From Mactra quadrangularis (taxonomy: Eukaryota > Mollusca > Bivalvia > Venerida > Mactridae), in the NCBI GenBank assembly GCA_025267735.1, contig CM046304.1, forward strand, positions 28,151,381-28,215,380: a DNA stretch of 64,000 nucleotides, read 5' to 3'. The notes beneath the pieces are model-generated. The model was not told where the DNA came from, did not search any database, and worked only from the letters and a program-made list of their open reading frames with translations. Shown here piece after piece: positions 38,959 to 51,000 of the stretch. The translations under genes were made by a program, and so were the position numbers. How positions within the stretch are numbered: position 1 is the stretch's first letter; the number at the start of each line of letters is the position of its first letter.

Positions 38959-41900
38959 TCATTGTTCACATCTGCTCTTTTTCAATAATATAGCAACTTC
39001 TAGCTCTAATTTTTTTCTTTTTAGGACTCTGATGGATGAACATTCTGAACATTTGCAGCATTGTTGCTGCTTGGCTTCAGGGCATTTCACAACTGGTTGA
39101 TAATCACTGAAACAAAAGAACAGTTTTAAATGACAAGTTCAGCTTGATGCAAGTGATCTTTGTGATTCCTTTACCTGACTTTCATCACATGTATAAATTT
39201 GTAATTGACATTATCTACTAGATATGTCATGTTCTGTTAGATATTAATAATAATGAATACCCATGCATTCTATGAAATGAATTTTAGTGTGCTGCACTCG
39301 CATTATTATGTAGCATTGTACCCTAAAATGAGTTACTGTGATCACACCTTATTTATAATGTATAACATCAGCTAAGCATATGAATACCACTCATGGTATG
39401 TAGTCTCTCATCAACGTTTTCTGATGATATTGTTTAAATTATTGGGCTATTTTCAATCGTTAAACTGCATAGAAGTTCTGAACAAGTATTTTAATTAAGT
39501 ATACATATAGGTCAATATTTTTTTAACCATGTAGAAGAAAAAAATGACAGTATTTTTTCATTTATAACATACTAGTATACACATAATTTATTACCAGACT
39601 TGATCCACTAACTGGAACACTTGGTTTGTATTTTCTTCTATTGCTATACATGCAGTTTCTAAGTTTTCATTTTCACTGAAATATAAGTAACATTTTATTA
39701 TAAATAGTGTGGTGATCTTTCCTCATGGATAGCAAACTGATATTTAGTGATAACTTCACCATCTAAGGTTTCAATGATTTGTTGGAATGTTTCTATTGCA
39801 TTATTCATTTAGACTATTGTATTGTTCCTCTTTATAGATATTAGAGAAACTGTTTCTTTTTTAAATTTATGGTCAATGAACTATTAGTTCAGGGATATCA
39901 TAACACTTACTTAAGTTGTAATTCAATAACAAATATTTCAGATGTATTTTTCTCTAAAACATTCTAAAGTGAATATAATGAACCGAGGTGTTAAAAAGCA
40001 AGGTGTTTATCACATAAATATTTTACCATATGCATTTAATATTGGACATGATATCAATGTCTGAAATGAATTTTATGTACTAACTTACCTATTCAGCTGT
40101 ATATAGCCACTATCTAGACCAGAATGGATCGAGTCAATTCCGTTTACTGTTACCGTATCTTTTCCAATTGCGTCCATGACACCTTCAGTTAATTGTGAGA
40201 GGTTTACTGAAGTCTTTCCCAGTCCTAAAAATAGATAGAAAATAATAAATTATAATGTGTGAAAAATTAATACATGATATATTTTACATGTATGTTCATT
40301 GTTTTAACTGCCCAAACATTTATTGGCTGATTAATTATCATGGTAAGTTTACAAATGATACATTCTTATTTATAGAATTGTAGTTCTATATAAATGTGTT
40401 TTGTCTCTTCTTGCATGCCTAAATAACAGTGATCAATTAATGTTAGACATTTTTTTACTTGTAACATATCAATTATCAAAGTAATGCTTGTTTAGATTTA
40501 TACCTATAAATATTTTTTTTTTAATATTTTTAGTGTGGAAATTTTGCATTCACATGTTAAAAACATGTGAATGCAAAAAATTCCAAACTGACAAATAGTT
40601 AATAAATAATACAAGCATATTATGTTGTTACTAAAGTATTGTACTAAGTCATATTTTCATGAAAAAAGAAAAATTTATTATTGAGATTAGAGTTACGGAA
40701 GTCAAATAACATGCGTATTTTCAACTTTTTAACATCAAAAAACTTGTTTATATTCATTATAACTCGAAATAAACAAATATATACCGACGTGACTTATTCA
40801 ATTGTGATTACACCCGTCATTTTTGGCCTAGTGTTACGAGTATTCTAAGTAGTAAATTATATAACGTGACATATCTGTCATTCTTTATACAGACATGTGA
40901 ACTAGAATACAAGGTTTAACTATGCACCTATACCTTTCTCAACTGTTAAAGCTTGAATAATTTCACTGTGACTGAATGCATTGTTTTTGTACTTGCGGCC
41001 TAATTGTTATTAAACATATATTGACTAAAACATATCATACGACATAAACAGCTTTACTCGACCATAAAACACACTTTCGGAATCTCATGGATGTATTACA
41101 ACAATGTTTTAATAAACGCATTCACCGTGAAATTATTCATGTTTTGACAGTTGAGAAAAAACGAACAATAAAGAGGTTTAGAAGTACTTAGTATCTGTGG
41201 ATTTATATTCCTGTAGCTATGAGTGATCATTAATTTTACATTTTAACAATGATTTGACCAAAAAAACCCGAAAAAATCTAACGATTTTGTCTTTATGCCT
41301 CGCAATATTTTCTGTTGTGTACCAAACGCCTTCTATTTATAGAAATTGAATATTCCCATTTTTTTCAAATTTTTGCAATTACGATTACTTAACTTTACTT
41401 CTGGAGGTCATTCATAGTGAATACAGGGAATTGTATTCGCTTTCCTCTCGAAATGGCGATTCCTTTTGGTAAAGTATTTTATTATTGAATTTACTTTGTT
41501 TGTTTTATCCTAGCATTAAGGGTCGATACTTGCCCGCCTTAAAGAACTCGTAGGGTTTTGTCACAATTATTTGTGACAATTAAGTAGCTCTCTTCTATTA
41601 GAATAATCAAATGATTACGTTTGTATTCAATTCCGACGTCATCCAAGGTGTAAAAATGCTTTACATGGAATTGAACAGGGTTCTTAGTCTGAAACTATAT
41701 GACCTAAGAATATCATGCGAGACTGCATAAGGGAGAGCTAATGGGTGGGGTATCTAATTATATTCAAATATCCATAAATTCCAAATAATTTTGATATATT
41801 TTTAAGTGGTGCATCAAGTGTAAAGACGTGACAGTAAATATATAAAAAAATATATTTTTTTCATTGTCATTTCTATATACTTGACGTATCACTTAAAATA

Positions 41901-44900
41901 TATATAAAAATTATTTTGGAATTTATGTATATATTCTAATATGTTTAGTTACCCCCACACACTTCATAGATTTTTTCAATTTCAAATCCTGATACACCCT
42001 TAACAGAACTGTGGCAATGACTGGTACCACTTGGTCCCATATTAATGAAATAACTCTTTCCTAAGACAGCGTCGAATCTTTGTAATTATTCAACATTATT
42101 CTTTAAAATAGAATATCACATTGAAATCATGGCTTAATAATGCAGCTGGGTGAAACTTGGGGTCCATTCGCTATGAAGCTCAAAATACTGTTTTTTTTTA
42201 CAAATTGCCTTCCCATTTTTTCTTATAAAATCTCCCATTAGCACTTCATGCTGCATAAAACATTGATTAATAAATCATTGTTGTGCCAGTTGCATTTGTT
42301 GTGACTGTTTTACAATTAGCTATGTTATACAAATGGTGTTTTAACAAAATGAATTGTTAATAACTTAACACGTAGCTTTAAATAATGGTCAGTTTTGATT
42401 TGCTACACATGTAGTTGGTTTGATGATAATTTGATGATTTTAATCACCCCTGTCATACATTCTGACCATGTCTTGTGACAGTTATAAACCATTCATTGTT
42501 TTCTTTCTGAGAAACACGTTGTTTTAGAAGTCAGAATTTATTTTGTTGACAAAAAGACTCATTTTGATAATATCCTAATGGACTATGCACAGTGTAGTTT
42601 GAACCACTTTTTGCAATTTTTTACAGTTCAACCCTCCTGCTTTTTGTCTTTGTAATGTACCTGGTATTAATCTCCAGTAAAAATCTATTATTTTCTTGTT
42701 TCCTTTATTGTTATAGATCTCAGTTTCAGGAATCTCTGCTGCTTAATAAGCTAATCCATTAATCAGAAATACAGAAATCATTTCAATCACCAACTAAGAG
42801 CAAGACATTGCCAAGCACTGTCAACAGCTTTTGTGTGTATTTCTTGATCTCTAATCTCAGAATGGAGGCACATGTCTCTTTAATCAAATCTAATTTAAAT
42901 ACCAGGCGTTTCTAATGTATTTTTTATACGCCCGTTTTGAAAAACGGACGTATTATGTTATGATGTTGTCCGTCTGTCCGTCCGTCCGTCCGTCCGTCCG
43001 TCCGTCTTCCTTGTGTGGACAACTCCTGCCTCATTTCTTGGCCAATTGTCTTCAAACTCCCTCCGATGATAAACATTGATGCCTAGTTGTGCGTAAAGTG
43101 GAGATAATTCAATTTTTTTCATTCGACTTTGAATTACTTCCCCTTTCATATATCTGTATAAGCAAATTTGTGTGGACAACTCCTATTTCATTTCTTGACC
43201 AATTTTCTTCAAACTCTCACATATTATGGACATTGATGCTTAGTTGTGCGTAAAGTGGAGATAATTCAATTTTTTTTATTTGACTTTGAATTATTTCCCC
43301 TGTCCTTCTGTCCGTCCGTCTTCCTTGTGTGGACAACTCCTCCCTCATTTCTTAACCAATTTTCTTCAAACTCTCTCAGATGATAAACATTGATGCTTAG
43401 TTGTTCGTAAAGTGGAGATAATTCAATTTTTTTCATTCGAATTTGAATTATTCAAAATTCAAAAATTCAAATGTTCAATTAATATGTTAATAATGTCAAA
43501 ATGGCAAACAATGAAAAAAATGTCCAGACAATAACTGAAACACCAATGTACCAAGGTTCACCAAATTTTATGTGAGAGTAGCCCATGTATCAATGATATG
43601 CTCTAACGGTTTTGGGGCCCCTGGGTCAAAAGTCAATGTCACAGGGGCATCATATTGAAAAACATTGTCCGGGTAATAACTCAACAATGACTGTACTTAG
43701 GTTCACCAAATTCCATGTGAGAGTAGCCCATGTATCAAGGATATGCCTTATCAGTTTTGGGGAAACAGGGTCAAATTTAAACCTTCAACCAGAAGATATT
43801 TAATTACCTAGCAGTGACTTCAAACGTCAATCAATATGTTAATTAAGTCAAAATGGCAAACAATGGAAATAATGCTATATTTAATAAGTAACATGAAATT
43901 AGTTCACCAAATTTTATGTGAGGGTAGCCTATATGTCAAGTATGTTCCCTATTGGTTTTTAGGCCCCTGGTTCAAAGGTCAAGGTCACAGGGGCATCATA
44001 TCGAAAAACCTTGTCTAGACAATAACTAAACAACAATTGTACCTAGGTTAACCAAATTTTATGTGGATTAGCCCATTTGTCAAGGAGTAATGTGTTGGTA
44101 GCTCTTTGGTAGAGGATGTTCCCTTTTGATTTGGAGACCACAGGGTCAAAAGTCAAAGTCACTGGGACTTAATTTATATTGAAACATTTTCCGGACAATA
44201 ACTCAATAATGATTGTACCTAGGTTCACCAAATTTTATTTAAGGGTAGCCTAAATGACTAGCATATGCCCCTTTGGTTTTAGGCCCCTGGGTCAAAGTTC
44301 AAAATCACAAGGAAATCATGAGGAAAAACCTTGTCCAACAACCAACTTTATCTAAGATCACCAAATTTTATGTATCAATACTCTTTGGGTCAAGGGTGTG
44401 ATTTTTTGATTCTGAGGCCCCAGGGTCAAGGTCACTGGAAGTTTGTATAGGAAAACTTTGTGCTGGTGATAACTCAACCATGGCTGTTCCTAGGTTCTCA
44501 AAATCTTTGCTTTGGATAGCCCTCCAGTTAAGAATGGGACCTATTCTGAGATCACGGGGTAATTGGTCAAGTTCACATGAACTTCATATGATACAGAACA
44601 CAGCATGGACTGCACACGGGCGTATAATGCCCCGCCCAGCGGAGCTCTTGTTTACAATTTGCTATTAAGTCAACATCTCTAGAAGTATATACACTCACCA
44701 AAATTCCTAATCGGTTACCCATTAATTCCAAATAATAATTTATTAATTTTATTAATTTAAATAAATTAAGGACTATAGTGTCAATCAAAAGGACAGCAAA
44801 ATTTAGCAAGTATGCTACAGACAAATTCGAATAAATTAATTATCATATTCTCAATATTTGTGTTTTTATACGAGTGTCTTTAACATGGGTATTTATGTAA

Positions 44901-45093
44901 AAAATAAAAAAAGTGAAGTGTTAGAAAAGTTTAAATAATTCAAACTGAAACTACCTTGGCAGACGCATGCACAAAGAGCAATCTTTTCAAGTACACTTGG
45001 AACTCTTCCTCCCTTAAAACGTTGCAAAACCTTAAGAAAATGATTAACTTTTTCTCCAAATTTTGTCTGACTGCTTTGTACCAGGAACTTCAT
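38959..45093 (-). CDS. Unrecognised small protein, four coding exons
   Basis: Minus-strand exons 45093-44955, 40224-40089, 39675-39595 and 39106-38959 all have canonical acceptors and donors and compatible phases (1, 0, 2 counted from the splice joints), giving 167 aa ending in TGA at 38959. The ATG chosen (45093) is the first in frame, and the frame is also open further upstream. The N-terminal exon reads MKFLVQSSQTKFGEKVNHFL, then a basic FKGGRVPSVLEK stretch. The middle is polar. The C-terminus has a Cys cluster (QQQCCKCSEC) and ends in a basic/leucine-rich helix (LKRKKLELEVAILLKK). Proteins encoded next to Harbinger nucleases are often Myb/SANT partners with similar tails, but no SANT repeat is visible here, so no function is claimed. 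Its 4.7 kb first intron encloses the proposed first exon of the plus-strand microexon gene. Confidence 0.6.
40542..40578. repeat. Hairpin, 17-bp perfect arms, 3-nt loop
   Basis: TTTTGCATTCACATGTT, three bases, then the exact reverse complement. Too short for a typical pre-miRNA. It lies in an intron of the minus-strand gene. Confidence 0.85.
40933..41165. mobile_element. MITE copy B, near full length (~235 bp)
   Basis: Left end 'tttctcaactgttaaagctt' with 'gaataatttcactgtgactg'; right end 'cattcaccgtgaaattattc' with 'gacagttgagaaaaaacgaa'. Inverted ends of about 40 bp. Internal landmarks 'ttgactaaaacatatcatac', 'cagctttactcg' and 'aatctcatggatgtat' are shared with copies C and E. Non-coding. 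Confidence 0.75.
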
Positions 45094-48000
45094 TCGTTCA
45101 ATCAATAATTCTCAATAAATCGAAGTGTTCCATCTGATTTCAAGCATAAAAGCGTCTGTGTTTCGCATGCTGAAGTCGTCAAAGTCTTGAATTGAAAATA
45201 TGGCTCTATAAACCTCTGGCAGGCAATCCAATGTGCAATATGAAAGACCCGTGTACACATGTTATAAGTCAATCATGACTTTAAGTTTGAAGTTTGCCTA
45301 CCCCCAAATGTTTCTATACAATCCTGGGTTAAGAAAAGTTAATATTTTGGTTGAAATCTGTGAATGAACAAGTAGTTTAAAGGACAAGCTAACTGACATA
45401 TTTGATTTTTAAGATTACATTCGCGTCTTGTGTGAGTTGTAAACCTTTCAACATTAAGAATGGTTGCATGATAAACTTCTTTTATGAACAAAAATCTTTT
45501 GTATTTGTCTATTTCAGAACCTCCTATTCAGGAAACTGGTGGTAAGTTATTGTTTGTAGATATTTAATTATATTAGTAAAATGGTGACGGTCAATCTATT
45601 CTGGACCAATGTAAGTCATTGGTTAGTATTTGTTTGGAATTATGCAAAATTACAGGGTGTCCCAAAAGTAATGTAACACTTTGAAATCTCTATAATTTCG
45701 CATTATATTCGACTGTTTCGATGAACAATACACCATTCTAAAGGGTTAACTATGAAGTTTTTATATTTTGTAAAATCGGCACCAAACATAACAACGTCAT
45801 TTCTGAAATAACATATTTTTTTCGAAATGGTCGTTTGACGCCAGATCAGCGTATCTTAGTGAAGAAAAAATTTCACGAAAAAAAGTGTTACTAGTTAATG
45901 TTCAAAGGTAATGTAAGTATCTATTTAAGAAATATACTGTGAGAAGAAAACATTCACAAAATTGTGAGCAAGGTTTAACATTTCGGATCGTTTGCTGATG
46001 CCCCAAAATCCGGTCGACCAAGAACAAGCAGAAGTGATGAAAATTTGAGTTCTCTTTAGGATTTGTAAAGTGAGAGTCATGAAATTTCGCTGAGATGATA
46101 TTCTAATGAGACAGGTATTCCGAAAACATTTGTACACACAATTATAGTTAGATATGACCTGAAACTGTTTTCATACAAAATTCAAATTATGTAGAAATTA
46201 TCCATTACTGATCAAATGCAGAGACTTTACTTTGCTCTTGAGCTGCTGACAATTACGTAGATGCATTTCGCAATGTTTACTTTAGTGACCAGTCAAACAC
46301 AAACCCCAACATGTTATTGGGTAACATCAAATGAGAAGTGAGTAAAATCAACAAAGAAACATGTGGCAGTGTCATTGACAATAGCACAGTACAAGTTCGG
46401 GAAGGGATGAAAATGAATGGGGACCGCTTGGATAACGTCATAAATTACTAAAATGACGTCTAAGTGTGAATTAGGTATAATCAGTGTTTTGTTTAAACAA
46501 ATCGCGAGTTTAACTTTAGGATATCAGTTGTTTTTGCATAAAGTTGTTTCATATTTTTTTCTGTACATGTACAAAATTTGAAATGTATCAGTTAACATTT
46601 AATATAATATATCAATGATTGAAAGTGTTACCTTTCTTTTAGGACACCCTGTACCTAAAGAATGAATGTCATTAAATCAATATAAGCACTTAGATATTTT
46701 TCGTAAGAGCCACAAGAAATTCTACTTGATTTGGAACATTGGCGGTGTTTTTTTCTGGAAAATTTTCACGTAGAGGTAGAGGTAAGCCCTGTTAGAGAAC
46801 AGGTCGTCATAACCCATAAATCCATTGTCGCTTAACATGGTAAATGTTTTCAGTTTTATATGCAATACATGTATTTAAATTCTAAATTATTAATCATTAT
46901 AAAAATCTTTTTAAAAAGTGATCTCATTTTGGTAACATTTGTATTATTTTTGTATGATTTTCCAAATAATTTTTCATTTATCTAGAGCAGTTCCTGTGGC
47001 ATGTCTTGTAGTCAAGTCACATTCATTTCAGAGAAAAATCTAATCCTGCTATGGCGATACATGAACGTGCAATATGCAATTAATTACAATAATAATGATG
47101 TTTTAATTTATTTATCATGTTTCATTATTTATTGCGTTTTTAATTTTTTGTTTGCGTGTGCTAGCTTCGTTGATTGTGCTAATTTCTTTTTAAATGCTAG
47201 TAGTGATGAGATGGCTGCTGATCAAGTCTCCCCAAATATGATTTAAATGGAATATTTTCTTAATCCTTTTTTATCAGTCACACTTATGTGTTTCTTTTCC
47301 TATTCAGAATTTTATTTTAATGTTTTATAGCAGTATTTACTATATAGGCTTTGGTCAAGATCAGCAGCTACCTCATTCTTTTTATATTTTGTTCTGAGAT
47401 AATATGCGTTCATAGTTCATTTACTATGTCATATTACATAACAAACTTTATATATTGCATACACATTTTTATTTTTGTATTTTTTTAAATTCCACATTGC
47501 CATATACTAATGCTCTCATTATTTCTATAGATTTTGTACTATTTGATAACTATGTTTATGTCGGCTAATAGCTATTCATAGCTTATTTTAACTGTTGTAT
47601 TTGATACCGACTATAAATAGAGTTTGTATCTTTTATCATGCTTTCAATTTCGGGGACCACAATGATTGTAAGAGATTGGTCTATTTTTTTGTGTCATTTC
47701 CTCAATTTCCCTGTTTTGATGTGAATGACATATGGTATTTTACATACTGTGATACTCGCAATTTGTATGTCATGTCATGTGTCATGACATTGTTACTGTA
47801 ATAAAAAAGTATTACAATTATTATTAGACACTTATCTATTTTACAAATTTGTCAAATTTCCAAGAGACGTGTTTAATACTTGTGTTATCCAATGGAATAT
47901 TGTGTGCCATATAATTTAGTGAACATCTTAATTATTCAGTACTATAACTGTATAAATAAACTTGTTTCAGGAATCAGAATTGGAAACACGGTTCCATTCC

Positions 48001-51000
48001 GAATTGGTAGCACAGTTCCAGGTATGTATATATAGCTACCTTAGATATACAATGTATGTATTTGATCTATTCTAGTATCTAAATTATGCAATGGTTTAAA
48101 TCCTTTAAAAACGGCATCATTTTTGCTTCAAGTACATTACTTGCAATAGACATACATGTACTATAGATTTTAGAAAATGACCACTTTGTGAAGCTTATCC
48201 TCATAGGTCAGAAATGAAATGCCTTAGTGCACGGAGGTAGAATTCCATTATTGCTGGATTTCTTTTTGGAAAATTGTTATTTGTTTATTATAAGTTCACA
48301 TACGTGTGACTAAATGACCTAAAATGTTTTATTTGTACATTTATAATTCAAAATCAGGGATGTCGCAATGTTACGGTCTCTAATAAGTAAAACTTGAAAT
48401 ATTCATTTTTATTCATTACTGTTACCTAGAACTGCTCAATGTTGTATCACTTTAAACTTAATTAAACGCCTATTTCTATATTACATATTCAATGGCGTTG
48501 TACAAAAATGTTATAAAAGCTAAATACATGTAAGTAAAAACCCTCCACCATAAAAACATAATATATATACAATAACACAAAACAAAATAAAAAAGCCTTT
48601 ATAATTCATATTTTTGGACCTACATCTTTCACAGATTATGATTCCACTTAATTTTACATTTCTATCACTAATTTCTTATTTATTTCTATTTATTTGATAT
48701 TGAAAATTGGTGTCCTGAACAGTATAACATGATGCTACTGTTAACCTGACATGTCCTGAACAGTGTAACATAACGCCACTGTAAACCAGACAATTCCCCA
48801 AAGGTGTCGAAACATCACCTTTAAAGGGCCCTTACTACATCCCCAAAGGTGTCGAAACATCACCTTTAAAGGGACAATTTATTTAGGTTGTCATTGCAGT
48901 CATATGAAACAAGGTATAAAATGACTGAGAGCGAGGCTGTATCACTATGATAGGTGAGTGGTCAGTGATTTGCAAGATATAGGTTCTGATGTGAGGAGAT
49001 TTTCAACATCATTTTACATACTGAAGTTTTATATTAGCTTTAATCTACTTGCTCATGGATTTGTTTTGTTATATTTTAAGATTACATGTCATTGTCTGTA
49101 AACTGTGTTAAGAAATTGAGTTCTTGATTTTCTTGATATAAGACAAACATATTTAGATTTTTATACACGCCCTAAAAGAATATACATGAAGATACGGTTA
49201 CTATCATAAAGGTTTTATACATGAAATTACCATGTTTTAAGGTACAATGACATTAAGATTGTATGAAATATAAAATAAAAGTCACGAACCGTACTTATCA
49301 TCTTATTGTCCGTTTATTCTCAAATGTCAAAGTTTGAATAATTTCACTGTGACTAAATGCATTGTTTTTTGTATGGCGGCCGAATTGTTATCAAATATAT
49401 CTTGACTAAAACATATCATACGGCGTAAGCAGCTTTATTCGATCATATTACACACTTACGGAAACTCATGGGTGTATCATGACGATAATTTTAACAAACG
49501 CAGTCACTGTGAAATTATTCATGTTTGACACTTCAGAAAAAAAAACGAACTATAAGTGGGTAGTTTTGTATACTTCAGATACAATATTTTTTAACTGTAA
49601 GTCAATTTGCCCTAAAAGTCTGTTCATTATCAGAACGCTGCTTTAAGATACTGCTCCCAAATAGTTCTGTACAATTTTGAGAGCCATAGAAAAGTTTGCA
49701 TTAAAATTGAAAGCTATGAAAGATTGCTTTTCACTATGCTGGTAGGAAGGTAGCTTAATAACATAAATGTAAATCTTGTCCTCGTCACGATAGGCATCTC
49801 CGTAAGTGATGTTTCTTTAAATATACATATAAAAATTATATAAAAACATAAGAGTGTAGCTTAAAGTGCCAGGTCACGTAAAGTCATACGCCCTTACTTT
49901 TAACAGTTATAGCTAATGAACATTGACCAGACATACAGCATTATGTATGATTTTTATACATTAACTTAGTTAAAAGTAGTTACCGAAGCATGTGATGTAT
50001 TCATATGTCTCAAGTCAATTTGTACAAACTACATGTACATGCATTATAGTTGTTACTATTGTATTACAATCCATTTTTTCTCAACTGTTAAAGTTTGAAT
50101 AATTTCATTGTGATTGAATACACACTATCAAAATATCACGAAGCCACCGAGAAATTATTCATGTTTTGACTGTCGAGAAAAAAAAGAGCTATAAGCAAGA
50201 GTTAGTCCTGGGTTTTGCATAACACATGAATTGTTAAGAGTAATGTGAAATAGTTAACTAAATTACCACATCTAAAGTTCAAGTAATTTACACTTTCTCT
50301 TTTCATATTGTAAACAGTTCCACCTATTCCGGAGACAAGTAAGTATCATGTTTTAAGTTTAAAAGTATTGTCCATTTTTTTCTCAACTGTCAAAGCTTGA
50401 ACAATTTCACGGTGACTGAATGCATTGTTTTTGTACTGGCGGCCTAATTGTTATTAAATATATATTTACTAAAAATTATCATACGGCGTAATCAGCTTTA
50501 CTCGATCATAATACACACTTTCAGAAACTCATGGATGTATCACGACGATAATTTTAACATACGCATTCACCGTAAAATTATTCATGTTTTGACGTTTGGA
50601 CATTCAATGTGTTGGTTTTACTTGGTAATATTAATTTTATGAATATTATAAATCAGTAATAAAGAATGGAACAAAAAAGAACACAATCATTAAATACTTG
50701 GAACACACAGTTCACATTTATATAAAATAATAACATGTGACATCATTATATCCACAACTACTGGAAGCTAACCAGCTTGTCAACCGTACTGCCTGTTGAC
50801 GAAACTTGTTCTGATTGTACACGGAATAATGAACTTGACAAAGACGAAATTGTATGATGATTTTGTCATTTAATATTTATTAGTATAAATGACGCATACA
50901 TGTATAATAAAACATAATGATACAAACGTTCAAGTATTTACATTACATGTACTGGGATAAGCAAATTTATTTCCTTTTCAAAATCTTACATTTTTAGTGA

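Noticed and set aside
42958..43179. 73-aa ORF ending in DGRTDGRTDRRTTS
   Set aside because: The tail is the (GTCC)n run of a composite repeat translated. Not a gene.
44893..45105. 70-aa ORF starting at 45105
   Set aside because: It starts with TTG and reads past a good donor at 44954. The ATG at 45093 and the spliced model explain it better.
45653..46651. Functional mariner transposase
   Set aside because: Frame breaks and deletions are evident. Only the TIRs and short blocks remain.
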